A stretch of DNA of 64,000 bases. Source: Phallus indusiatus. Taxonomy: Eukaryota > Basidiomycota > Agaricomycetes > Phallales > Phallaceae. The position numbers were made by a program, and so were the translations under genes. A model generated the notes under the pieces. It did not search any database. It had not been told where the DNA came from and saw only the letters and a program-made list of their open reading frames with translations. Every line of letters begins with the position of its first letter. Positions within the stretch are counted from its first letter, which is position 1. Shown here piece by piece: positions 9,547 to 21,454 of the stretch. The stretch spans positions 380,894-444,893 of the forward strand of contig JAQFWX010000048.1 in assembly GCA_027605045.1 (NCBI GenBank). The letters are read 5' to 3'.

Positions 9547-12029
9547 ATGCACCTGCAATCGCTGTTTCCTCCTGTTCCAGCTGTCCCGGCGACCAATTAT
9601 CATCATCTTGTATTTCCAGACGGACCTTTGGAAGGACGAACAGAGGCAGAGAACTACACGATCCACATCGACGTCATTACCCACCAACGGCGCTCCGTGC
9701 GAGAATTTGCGCGAGACGTGTACGATGCTGTCACCGCCCTAGGCATGACAAAAGATCGCGGAGGACTACAACTGGAAGGTCACAAACATCGAGTCGGAAT
9801 CCTGAGCGACAATTGCATGGTTTGTTCAACGATATTAATCTTCGTCGATGGCTATTTATGGAACACTCTAAAAGGAATACATTACAATTGTGCACGCTCT
9901 CATTGGTCTTGCCGTTCCATTTGTGCCTTTATCGCCCTTCGCGACTCAATGGGAGTTAGCCTATTGCTTGAAAAAGGCGGACGTAACACATGTGCTAGTT
10001 CACAAAGACTATTTCTCGAGGTTATGCCTGGCCGCCGCAGAACTCAAACTTCCGGATGAAAATATCATCTTATTTGAAGGCAACTCGTGCCTCAAAGATG
10101 TCGACCAAGAAAACATGAAACGATTTCAATCACTCCAAAGCTTGGTCCAGTTGGTTCGGACGAGAAACATCCCTCAAGAGCCGATTCGACCCGTGCAGTC
10201 TGATACCCTTGCCTACCTCATTTTTTCTAGTGGAACGACTGGTTCTCCGAAAGGTATGGTGACTCTTGGAGTTGTTCGCGGTTTTGTTCACTTATACACT
10301 TGATAGCCGTAATGATTTCTCATCAAAACCTACACCACAGCATTGAGCAATTGTTTATATTTGAAGCCACAATAGCAAAACTGGCAGGAGAAGCAGTGGG
10401 TTCTTTGCTCTTGCTAGAAAGAGTAATTGCTTACATTGATATATATAAGGTTCGACCTCTCTCCGAGCAACCAATATCTACAAGTCTAGCATTTTTGCCT
10501 TTCTACCATACCTATGCCTTGCATCTCAGTTGTCTACGGTATGGTTTCAGCCAGTCCTCGTTTTCCATCAAAATACTAAAAGGTTTGCTATTTTTTAAGG
10601 TCCATTCCAAGATTCCGAGACAGTTTCATAATAATGCCACGTTGGGATCTGGACCTCGCTCTCGAACAAATCCGCAAGTACGTTCATATCTTAGAAACGG
10701 AGGCAGAACACGCACTCACCCGCTTTTTTTTCTCTATCGTAGTCACCGCATTAACATTATTCCCTTCGTCCCATCGATAATCCACGCTTTACTAACTTCA
10801 CCAAAGTACAAGAATATAGACACATCATCCGTTACAACAATAATCTTTGGGGCCGCGCATCTCTCAGAATCTATGGAAAAAAATTTACAAACCGTCTTTC
10901 CGAATGCTCTTTTATCAGAAGGTTAGGAGATTCCAAGTTGATATTCACATGGTATCTGATTCAGCTTGACAACAGGATATGCACTCTCAGAAACGGTACG
11001 AATTGTACCAATTTTTCATTACCTTGCTAAATAATTCTCTCCCTTAGACCACTGGTGCACTTCTGCGACCACCATCTACAAATTCGGATGACTCTGCCGG
11101 ATCTCAGAAGAGCGTCTCAACAGGTATACTCTTATCTCAAGTGGTTCCTCCTCATAAATCAAGTCCTGATTGATGTTATCAGGCATCTTATACCCTGGTC
11201 TCGAAGCACTAATACTCCGTCCAGACGGGACACATTGCACGTGGGAGGAACCTGGGGAACTGTATCTGAAAGGGGGCACCATCGCCCTAGGTGAATCTCT
11301 AATTATAGAATTGATAGCTGAAGGTTGAGCCTGACCGACTATGAATTGAAAAGGATATTGGCGAGACCCCAAAGCAACCGCTGAAACATTTCTACCGACA
11401 GGATGGCTTCGCACGGGCGATATATTCAGCGTGGACACTCGTGGTAATTTTTACTTCAAAGAACGCGCAAAGGTAAACATTTTCTCTCAATTTGAACTCT
11501 TATCCGTATTTACATACATTCTTGCGACAGGACACTCTCAAAGTCTCGGGGCTTCAGGTCTCACCAACCGAAATTGAAGACACGATACACGCCGAACCAT
11601 CTGGATTAGTTGAGGATGTGGCAGTTGTCGGTGTTTTACTTTCAGGATCTGCTGGTGCGAGTCGATTTAAGGATGAAAAAAGTCCGAGAGCCTGGATTGT
11701 TTTGAGTGAGAAAGGACGACAGCTGGGAGAGACGCGTGTACGCGAGGTTATCGAAAAGTGGACACGGGAGAGGCTCAGTCGGTATAAGTGGTTGAGAGGC
11801 GGTATCCAGTTTATTGATCAGGTACTTTTTTGCTATTATAAGAAGCTTTATTTTTTGCTCACTGTTGTTGCTCATTCCATTCTTAGATTCCGAAAAATCC
11901 TACCGGCAAGTAATGATCCTTTTATTGAAGTACCTTGAAGTTTAATTATTATATTTAGGCAAAGTTCTTCGGAGAGTTCTAGAAGACGATTATGCGAAAC
12001 AACATCTGCAGAATCGTGCCAAATTATGA
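9547..12029 (+). CDS. AMP-binding acyl-CoA synthetase (4-coumarate-CoA ligase-like)
   Basis: A member of the ANL superfamily, which activates a carboxylic acid as an acyl-adenylate and transfers it to CoA. The start MHLQSLFPPVPAVP fits the fungal family better than an in-frame ATG at 9448. Visible motifs are the P-loop-like SSGTTGSPKG near 10227-10257 (cut by an intron after Lys), FLPFYHTYALH near 10495, FGAAHLSES, YALSETTTGALLRP, GWLRTGD with DTRGNFYFKERAKDTLKVSGLQVSP (the hinge and A8 region), and the C-terminal PKNPTGKVLRR with the catalytic Lys. I read about ten introns. The one at 11906-11958 has a GC donor (G|GCAAGT...TTTAG|GC) and splits the Gly codon of PTGK. No PTS1 tripeptide is seen; the protein ends NRAKL. 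The substrate cannot be read from sequence. Confidence 0.88.
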
Positions 12030-13127
12030 ACGTCTTCACCAGCAAGAAGTGCGTTATGTAAATATACATGAATAGGGTCCAAGTCTCAATTTATAATCAG
12101 AAGATCATTCATATCGTCCCATTGTCTGATTTCATTCCAGAAATCCCTTCATTACAAACATAATATGACATCTTCCCGCGATAACGGATATCCGTTACAT
12201 TTCACAATCAGGTGCCGCCAATTGCCAAACATTTGAGCTCAGTTCCGGTCATCAATTTGAAACATTCAGCTTATGCATCATACATCATGTGAGATTGATC
12301 ACCTGTTAGAATAGTGGGAACATTGACGGTTTATAAGAAAACCAAAAGCGCAAGCACGTAAAGTAGTTACAATGGGCATTAAGAGGGATCTGTACTAACA
12401 CAAATCCACGCAAGGGACAGACAAACGCTACAGTAGGCGGACTTGAGCTCACATTCACCATTAGCCTCTGAAATGTTGGCGGCTAAACAATCACTAATTA
12501 AAAGCAATTATTATATATTAACAGGCACTCCTTTTTATTCACACCGAACTTCGCTTGATCTTCCATTTGTCTGCATATATGCATCTCATCTCAATCGAGC
12601 ACCCATTGGCTGAGGTGAGTGAAGCGCGCCGCAGCGATGCTGATGTGAGTAAGAACGTTGTACCTGATTTGAAAGTTCACTGTTGTATAAAATAGCTGGC
12701 GCGATCGTTATCAGACAGTAACGTGGCAACCGTCGCTGCCGCAAGCAACTGAGCTAGGCGGGTAGATGGTATAAGTTGCTTCTCCTGTTAACGATTGATA
12801 ATATCAAAGGCCATTGCTCCAGTGCAAGTAACTCAGAATTTTTCCCAAGAAATGACCAGTGGAGTTACAATATGGAATAGCGGCATAAGAGAAGCGCAAT
12901 TGGCGGTTGATCAAAACTGGCATCTCATCGCTGCAGGAATAATACGGAATTCCACAAGCGGCCGAATGGTATTGATGTTTCATAGTACATAAATACACAG
13001 CCGTCGTGAATCAGGACCGAATATTTCAATTGACCTCGCACATTAATACCTTCCAAGTTTCTTTCACCCCCTCCTACCAATTCAGACACACACTTCGCAT
13101 ATTCTTCCGCCTCCGAAATTTATATGA
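12030..13127. other. Intergenic; 3' part shares a promoter block with gene C
   Basis: From about 12965 on, the sequence matches the region upstream of gene C (from about 16395), including GATGTTTCATAG and the stretch around ACACACACTTCGCATATTC. The rest shows no gene. Confidence 0.55.
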
Positions 13128-14608
13128 ATGTCTCAAGATTTAGTTCGTGTCAGAAACGATAATAACAGTATAACATACGTCGGCGATTGGTCCATCGTCC
13201 AGGCATCCACCGTTAATAATCTTGTAAACTTAATTAATGGTCCACCGTTTTCCCCAACACTACACAGGACTACCACAACAAGCAGTTTTATATTTCCATT
13301 TCATGGTCAGCATCGTGAGCTGGGTTTAATACATGAGAGATATCACTAAGGTTTTTTGAAAATAGGTTCGTCGATAAATGTGATCGGCACAAAGAATCTC
13401 GTAAATATCTCCGACAGTGTCGAGGATCCTTCTTGGAAATGCGTTGTTGATGGAACTATCCTACCTAATTCATTATCAGGCAATCAACAAAACATTCAGT
13501 CCATGTGCAGCCAAGCAGGTCTTACAGATGGCGTCCATGAACTCGTCGTAAACGTAACCTCACAAGGAACGCCATTCTATCTGGACTTCTTTGAATACAC
13601 GCCTTCTCCAGATATATCACTGGAGAATTCATTCTTACTTATCGCCAACACCGACCCGAGGGTAGATTTTATTTCAGGATGGGAAAATGGCATAGGTCTC
13701 CGACAAGGAACGACTAATACCGACAGCCTTGTCAATGTGACGTTTATTGGTATGGGAGTTTTCAATTCCTTTTGGATTTTTCAGTTTTAAGTGACGGTTC
13801 AGGGACTCAACTTGTTTGGTATGGGGATATTCCTTTTTCGGAGCCGCAGACTAATGCTTCTTCGGGGAAATTCTCGGTTGATGGACAATCTTTCACATCT
13901 TTCCAAATACCACAATCATCCTCGATTTTATCACACAATCAACTTATCTTTACAACGCCAATGCTCGAGATGGGAAGTCATGTCCTTTCTGCCAAATATA
14001 CTGGAAGCCCAGGACAGAGTCCGTTCACTTTCGAGTACCTTGTCGTCACAAACGGTTCTTTTTCTTCCACAGCCTCCACTCCTACAAGTTCCATTTCTAC
14101 AAGTTCCATTCCTACAGGTCTAAACTCAACATCACCTCCGAGCCCTTTGAATCATGACGCTACAAGTTCATCGCATATAGGAAGCATCGTTGGGGGCGTT
14201 GTGGGAGGCGTTGTGGGTATAGTAACGTTCATAATCATTTTGCTCTTCTGGCTTAGATCTCGCCGGAGAAATAGTGTACTTAGCATCATAGAACCCTATT
14301 CCCCACTATCGAATCAGGCTACTAGAAGTCAAGGAACTCCATCTGCTCATCAACCGATCATGAATTTATTCTCTAATTCGGCCCCCTTGCCAAGCAATAC
14401 AGTCCCATCTTATACGACCAATTTTGAAACATTTCCTCCCCACAATACTCAATTTATTGCTTCGCGTCCACGAAAAGGTGCTGTGCTGAATGGTGCAACG
14501 GCGAATACCACAACTTCTGTTCAACATGAAGATAGTGGAATTCGTTTATCATTCCCCATTTCTGCGGGATCTCCCAGCGGGATACCTCCAATATATTCAC
14601 CGTCGTAG
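13128..14608 (+). CDS. Surface-protein family member B, single-pass, PPxY tail
   Basis: Exons 13128-13305, 13366-13749 and 13785-14608 give 461 residues. Module 1 includes ITYVGDWSIVQA, FIFPFHG, the Cys-containing CVVDGT and DGVHELVVNVTSQGTPFYLD. Module 2 includes ISGW, NVTFI, WYGDIPFSEPQ, FSVDGQ and HVLSAKYTGSPG. A Ser/Thr/Pro stalk precedes a Gly/Val-rich helix (IVGGVVGGVVGIVTFIIILLF) and the basic stop RSRRR, then a tail of about 110 residues with QHEDSGIRL and the terminal PPIY. There is no N-terminal signal peptide, so the N-terminus is probably exported by the single helix. Sequons cluster before the helix and the Arg cluster follows it. Intron 2 is only 35 nt. The gene is the tandem duplicate of gene C. 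Confidence 0.82.
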
Positions 14609-14739
14609 CTGCTTCTCGGTTCATGGATTATAATTTTTTTCTATCCTCTTCTCTGGATGTACTAATCTGATATTTGACAATTAAGCTACGTTTTATGAGA
14701 TAAAATTTCGATTATGAAGCGTTTGTACTATCATTATTG

Positions 14740-15285
14740 TCAGAAAAATCCCAATCGCCGCTACACGCGAGAAAAATTTTAGCTTTCACTGTCAGTTCGG
14801 ATATGATTTGTGGAAATATTACAGATAATTGGGTAATATTCCGAGTCTGCCGCTCCCTCCTCCCTGTCCCTTTCTTCAGGTGCGGCTATTTCTGCAAGGA
14901 AGGACTGGTGTACGTGTTGTAATTAACATTCGAAAATCGAAGCGTTGGTAATTTACAGACGTATGGCAATTATGGCTGAATTGAGGTGACGAAGATCAAC
15001 AGTCAAATCAGCCACTCTGGTGATAGACTTGAAATGAATTAGTAAATTTAGTGGAGAGTGAGACATAATAAATCTTACGCGTAAACTGCCAGGCAACGTT
15101 GTCCGACCTTTTCCAACCATTCCCAGGGTTCTCCCGGCTCCGGGGCTCAGTTTACTTCGGATAAGCTTTTATGGATAAGATTGAAACCAAGTGCGGAGAG
15201 CTCGTTGATGGGCTAATCGAGTTTAGCTAGTTAACATGATACGCGGGACAGGGTAAAGTATTTACCTTTGTAAACTACGAGAAAT
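14740..15285 (-). pseudogene. Duplicated 3' tail of a DUF6533 gene
   Basis: This stretch matches 18240-18635, the 3' end of the complete DUF6533 gene on the minus strand. Recognisable are ADLTVDLRHLNSA (against ADFTLDLRHLNSA) and the following tail region. The upstream exons are absent; similarity ends near 15285. It was carried along when the B/C segment duplicated and cannot encode a functional protein. Confidence 0.7.
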
Positions 15286-16390
15286 GATAGTCTAAGGTAA
15301 ACGAATCCGTCCCCCACTATTTTTAAAACTTCCAGACGTCACTGATTAATTGCAGACGTTAGGGTTCACATTTTCACAGTCCAAAGCATTCCTGATTATT
15401 TCCCCCAAATGAGAATTAAAAGAGCAACAATCCTACACGCTAAACAATTTATCATCAGCTTTGCCAGCTCAGTAGAAGATCTATAGCCAATATCGGTCAC
15501 ATCATTGAGATGCACCCGGATCTCCATTGCGGCAGTTATTACGTCTACTAGAGGCAAACTTGATGTATAAACACACAAAGATACGATACACGAAGAATCT
15601 GCAACTTGGCAAACAATTTTGCTGGTAAAGCGATACCCGGTGAAGGTTCAAGCTTAGGTCTGAAGGAATACGCGACCCAGAGCCTGTTAGCTCCTACCCC
15701 GTTTACAGGGCTCCTGTGCAGCGCAGCGACAGAGCAGCTGGTAAAGTTATATCGGTTACAGAAGCAATACGCGACCCAACAAGCGGCTGGTAACGTAATG
15801 ATAGGCACAGTTCGGTTCAAAACCGCGGAAACGAGTTCAGTCTGGGTTTGGTCCGTCGGAGCTCGGACTGCGGTCCTCCAAAACAGTGAACCAGTTTGAT
15901 TAGAGCCAATGGTTCCCTTGTTCCCTTGCTGGATGGGGCTTTCCCGGCCCGTCCCGTTTAATTTGCATCCATCTGCACGTTGTTTGTGCGTATTTGTAAG
16001 TGCTGGTGATCGTTATAGTTGACCAACTCACTCTATTTAAGTACAGAGCTGATGCAAGGGAATCTGCGTCCCCAGGCGCTTCTAGTTATTCAGTGTTTTT
16101 GAGATGAAAATCAGTCTCAGAGGTTATACATAATACCTTGAGAATTTTTGTGCTTACGATTCCTTTTATTACCATATCTAGGCTTTTCAGTCTGGACTAC
16201 CCAATCTTACTCCATAACTATTTCTTACGTCTTTCTAAACTTAAACAACGGTCAAACTGGTTCCAAATCAGTTTGAAACTGATTTCAGACTGAGTTGGGC
16301 TCACCCGAACCCAAACCGCGATGGGCCCGAAAGTACCAACCGGTTTCGAACCGAACCGAACTCAACCCATCGCTGCCCGGCGGGCTCTCG
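15286..16390. other. Unassigned insert between the two tandem segments
   Basis: About 1.1 kb separates the two copies of the duplicated segment. It is more GC-rich near 15640-15900 and 16270-16385, and has a direct repeat AATACGCGACCCA (15667 and 15766). The 16280-16370 part is full of CGAACC/AACCG words. It could be the remains of a mobile element, but I found no termini. Confidence 0.4.
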
Positions 16391-16525
16391 GTTGATATGG
16401 ATGTTTCATAGCACATAAATATTTACATAGTCGTCCAGAGTCAACACCATCCAAAATCCTTTCACTTCCTCCTACCAATTCAGACACACACTTCGCATAT
16501 TCCTCTGTCTCCCAGATTTATATGA

Positions 16526-17905
16526 ATGTCTCACGATTTTGTTTGTGTCAGAAACGATAATAACAGTATAACATATGTCGGCGATTGGTCCATCGTCCAT
16601 GCATCCACCGTCAATAGTCTTGTACACTTAATTAATGGTCCACCGTTTTCCCCGACATTACACGAGACTACCACAACAGGCAGTTTTATATTTTTATTTC
16701 ATGGTCAGCATCGTGAGCTGGGTCTAATTGCATGAGAGTTTTTCCTCAAGGTTTTTGAAACTAGGTTCGTCGATAAATGTGGTCGGCACAAAGAATCTCG
16801 TAAATATCTCCGACAGTGTCGAGGATCCTTCTTGGACATGTGTTGTTGATGGAACTGTCATACCGAATTCATTATCAGGCAATCAACAAAACATTCAACC
16901 AATGTGCAGCCAAACAGGTCTTACAGATGGCGCGCATGAACTCGTCGTAAACGTAACCTCACAAGGAACGCCATTCTATCTGGACTTCTTTGAATACACA
17001 CCTACTCCAGATATATCATTGGAGAATTCATTCTTACTTATCGCCAACACCGATCCAAGGGTAGATTTTATTTCGGGATGGAAAAGTGTAGGTATCCGAC
17101 AAGGAACGACTAATACCGACAGTCTTGTTAATGTGACGTTTATTGGTATGGGAGTTTTCAATTCCTTTTGGATTTTTCAGTTTTAAACGACGGTTCAGGG
17201 ACTCAACTGGCTTGGTATGGGGATATTCCTTTTTCGGAGCCGCAGACTAATGCTTCTTCGGGGAAATTCTCGGTTGATGGACAATCTTTCACACCTTTCA
17301 AAATACCTCAATCATTTTCGACTGCATCACACAACCAACTTATCTTTACAACGCCAATGCTCGAGATGGGAAGTCATGTCCTTTCTGCCAAATATACTGG
17401 AAGCCCAGGACAAAGTCCGTTCACGTTCGAATATCTTATCGTCACAAATGGTTCTTTTTCTTCCACAGGCTTGACTCCTATAAGCTCCACTCCTACAAAC
17501 CCTCCTCCTACAAACTTCACTCCTACAAATTCCTCGCCTACAAACGTTATTGGAGGAACAGGTCGAACTCCAACATCACCTCCGAGCCCTTTGAATCATG
17601 ACGCTAAAAGTTCATCGCATATAGGAAGCATCGTTGGGGGCGTTGTGGGAGGCGTTGTGGGTATAGTAGCGTCCATAGTCGTTTTGCTCTTCTGGCTTAG
17701 ATCTCGCCGGAGAAACGGTATAAATAGTGGTAGTGTGCTGAGTACCACAGAACCCTATTCCCCACTATCGAATCAGGCTACTGGAAGTCAAGGAACGTCC
17801 TCTGCCAATCAGTCACGCATGAGTTCACTCTCCAATTCGACCTCCTCTTTGTCAAGCAATCCAGTCTCGTTTCACACAACCAGTTTTGAAACATCCAGCG
17901 AATAA
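16526..17905 (+). CDS. Surface-protein family member C, tail truncated
   Basis: Exons 16526-16703, 16765-17145 and 17181-17905 give 427 residues with the same intron positions as B; the second intron is again 35 nt. Module 1, module 2, the stalk (with a TPTN-type repeat around 17480-17560), the Gly/Val helix and the RSRRR stop are all intact. The reading frame ends at FETSSE. DNA beyond the stop (17906-18075) still aligns with the tail of B, down to a PPIY-like CCTCCAATATAT, but a deletion has removed the HEDSG codons and the frame is lost. The protein, if made, would be anchored but lack the PPxY tail. An out-of-register ATG at 16522 is less likely as start, because the ATG at 16526 aligns with B. 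Confidence 0.78.
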
Positions 17906-18266
17906 TCGCTGCCCCGCCCCAACTCCTCCCCATATTCACCCAATCTATTGCACTGCGTCCACGAAAAAGTGCTGTGCCAATTGGTGCAACAGAATTTATC
18001 CGAACTGCCCATTCCTGCGACACCTCTCGTTGAAATACCTCCAATATATGTATGTATTCACCGCGGGCCCGTAGCTGCTCCTCAGTGCATAAATTATATT
18101 TCGATATTTACGTATTCAATATCTGATGATTAAACTACGCTTTACACCATTCTCTGAGCTATTATCAATGATTGCAATATTGTAGAATATAATATGGATG
18201 ATAAAGCGGTTGTATGTCAGAAAACTCCAAACCGCCACGGGCGAAAAAGATTTTAGCTTTCACTGC

Positions 18267-19941
18267 CTAGCAAGTATAATCTGACTCTGTCGCTACCTCC
18301 CTATTTCTTCCCTCAGGAGTTGCCATTTCAACCAGAAAGGACTGATGTACGTGTTGAAGCATGTTCGAGAATCGGAGCGATGGTAAAGACATTTGGCTGG
18401 CTTCAATTTTGGCCGAATTGAGGTGACGAAGATCAAGAGTAAAATCAGCCACCAGAGTTGCTGATAGACTTGAAATGGGTTAGTAAACTTAATGAAGGGT
18501 AGGATATAAGTCTCACATATTTTGGATAAGATTGAAGCCAGATGCGAAAAAACTGTTGGCGGGCTAATCGAGTTTAATGAACATGGTATGTGCGATCATA
18601 GCAGAGGAAAGCACTTACGTTTGTAAACTACATCAAAGATGGATAAAAAAAGCGTTTTTCATCATTGCCAACGTTGAAAAACGATCAAAAAAGCTCACCC
18701 ATGTAATGAGCCCATCAGCAAAAGTAATAGCAACAACAAAGCTGGCGAATCCATGCCAATGAATGTGAGGTGATTACGATAAATCAAGTGCCTACCAGCA
18801 TCTTAATTTACCTGTGAATATCTCAGTAGCGTTTATCGGCATAAGTCGCTCAGGCTTACTTTGTGCAAGAAGCACGGAAATGAGACTACAACCGGTACTT
18901 TGAACTCTACGTTTAAGTCTCCATGTGCCCCAGACATTCCACATGCAAATGCCAAATATAAGCATATCCGTTGAAATGGCCATAATATCAATGGTAAAAT
19001 TGATTGTAACTAGTTTACCTATCATTACGTGCAAATCTAGAAGAGTATGAAACATTGACATACCAACAATTTCGGGAACATTTAGCCTTAACAGTTCAGG
19101 TAAGTTGTCTAACCGAATTGAGTTTTTACAAGAACCACATACCCTGTATTACATCCAGGGAATGCTATTACATCTACCAAATGAGAAATGAGACGTGTCT
19201 TTTAAGCTCTATGATTGACAGGTTCTTACCATACAAACTCAAACTGCAATAAGAAAAATAGATAAAACCTAAAGCTGAAACGAGAATTTTATTTCCTTGG
19301 CATATCGAATATGCTCGAATGACCAATAAGCCTAGTGCAAACACTATGTAAATGCTCTCCCCCGATATCGATGGAACGCAGACCTTGAACGCATACATAT
19401 GTCAAAAAGGCGACAGTGTCTTCTATATCAGTGAGTATATTGCAAGTCCTCAGAATTATATTTCAGTCAAGATTACTGCAAGTATGTATCAGGATATCTC
19501 ACCTTCCTGGACCCGACTTCAGTAAAATCAGGTTTAACGACAATGAGGGCTTGCAAGTAATGGTATCATTACACGCTCACCGGAATAGAATTCAGGGCAA
19601 CAGTGACTCCCTGACTAATTATGGTTCCATATCGTGTGATAATGTACATCAGTGAGGGCAAGCTGAATGGCTTAGACCATATATACTCTATTTCTTGGGA
19701 GTATTTTATCAAAGTAGCATAAAGACAAAGTACTGCCGGCCCTGTGAGACTCTTTTATTTGAGGTGTATGATCGCTTACCTGTTGTGCTGAGGACAAGCG
19801 AGGTATAAACATAGCTGTTTCCATAATTATGAACTACGGTAAGTTGTAATGTCGACATAAAATCAGAACATACTGCTGATAGACCTCAAAATCGATAAGG
19901 ATGTTCCCAGCTACAGCTACAGTATTATTTGTGCTGTTCAT
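18267..19941 (-). CDS. DUF6533-family multi-pass membrane protein
   Basis: The start MNSTNNTVAVAG at 19941 parallels that of the copy at 3632. Recognisable exons are near 19870-19941, 19174-19398 (AFKV, LVIRAYSICQGNKIL), 18850-19061 (LVTINFTIDIMAISTDMLIFGICMWNVWGTWRLKRR), about 18700-18770 (a hydrophobic segment) and 18267-18450 (ADFTLDLRHLNSAKIEASQMS, ending SDYTC). The family are agaricomycete integral membrane proteins of unknown role. Not all exon borders could be fixed and I did not clearly find the EIEHIW-type N-terminal signature here, so an internal defect is possible. The 3' end is duplicated at 14740-15285. Confidence 0.55.
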
Positions 19942-20041
19942 TTTTTGAACCGAAATACTAGTATATGTTGAAAGTTTGTGGGATTGACTATAGTCTACAT
20001 GCAAATCTTTGACCCATCCTTTAATATGACTTGGGGGCACG

Positions 20042-20690
20042 ATCGATTGATCGCTGACGAGCTGAAATATGAAGCGTGATTAGAAAATAGAAGCCTTCGA
20101 TCGCAGAGTCGTGATGTGACTATTGAGATCTTCCAGTGAAAATGTATTTCGCTATCAACATGAGCCAAAAAATTGATAAATGACCGATGAGACGCACGAT
20201 CAATTTGAAATGTCACATTTGGTGCACATGTTTTCAAGCTTTATCTTCCTTATTTTGGTATCGGTACAATACCGCCTGAGCCTCTCTTCCGAACGATAAT
20301 TAAATGACCGATTGATTGACAGGCACATAAGTATAGTGTGTACAGCCCTTCAAATGATGCGACTCACCATGCCTTAAAGTTGATCAACGCCGCCAGCGCT
20401 CAGCTTCGGTATTATTGATGGGCTTTTGGGACTGGCCTTCTGCGCGCGTTCACCTCAGTGGGCCGGTAAGATAAGGGTCGACAGAGATGAGGGGTATTAT
20501 CGAAAAATTAGTGATATCTGTTACAGTAGCATACTAGACAGATGTTGGTGTCGCTGGGTTCTCCATCGACTAATAGTAGTTGTCTGAAGGTGAGAGTGGT
20601 GATTGTGACCTTGGAAAGACTGGCGGTCCGGAGTCGATCGGCCTCGTTCTTTGTTCGTTCGCGTTGACCTTGTATAGATTTTGCATTATT
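20042..20690. other. Intergenic, no supported gene
   Basis: No conserved protein or RNA recognised. Confidence 0.45.
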
Positions 20691-21150
20691 CAATCAATAT
20701 CTTCAAAGCGTAGCCCGCACGTGCGAAGTTTATCCGAGAGAAGGCCGGCATCCATAAACATAGGTTTGATGATGAGGATAGTCAACAAATGCGGCTGGGG
20801 CTATATAAAAGTTGAATCCAACGTTTCGAGAACTTCTAATAAAGTTAATACAACGTTATTGGGCCCTTTTTTAGCACTTACCGACACATATTGTGACAGA
20901 GCAGTAGACCGAACAGTCATTGTGTCAACACCTGAGTCATCAAGAGCAAGGGAGAATATTGTGTTATTCTGTTATGTCAAGAATAACTATAAGCTTCGGA
21001 AACGAAGGGAAGGAGAAGAAATACCTTCAAAGAGATATGGTCATTTTGTCTTTGCAACTCTGTCAACTCGATGTCCTGGTTGCCCTTGGTCGGTGGTGGA
21101 ATGCATGGTGTATTGATTAAGACGTGAAGTATTTCGTTGAAGGAGGGCAT
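20691..21150 (-). CDS. Putative small protein, unidentified
   Basis: On the minus strand an ATG at 21150 opens a frame of 42 codons (MPSFNEILHVLINTP..., then ELTELQRQNDHISLK, amphipathic), ending at a clean GTATTT donor at 21024. A candidate acceptor 54 nt on, and a second intron with a GTAAGT donor, can be joined to a frame ending in FEDID at about 20691. I do not recognise the protein; the segment might be helical. It would be divergent from HIS1. The evidence is only open frame plus splice-like signals, and a plus-strand frame is also open across part of it. Confidence 0.3.
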
Positions 21151-21454
21151 TCGAATTATACAGTGTAGTTTTTCGATAGAGAAGTTCTGAGAACGACATA
21201 GAAAGAGTAGCGGGGTGAGTGGACAGCATCTTATGTGTCGCTTTGTGGCGTTACGTCATAGCCTTCCTTGTCATCCGAGACGCTGGCGCTTTCCGACGCC
21301 ATGACTCATTACCAGCCCTCGTCGTTGCTTCAAGTTCACACAGCGAGTTTCGTTGAAGATTAGCTGCATCTGCAACGTTTCGCAATGCGTAAGGATCTAT
21401 CAAATTTGTCTGTATATCATTGTAACGTTGTATTCAGATATCTTGACGGAATCA

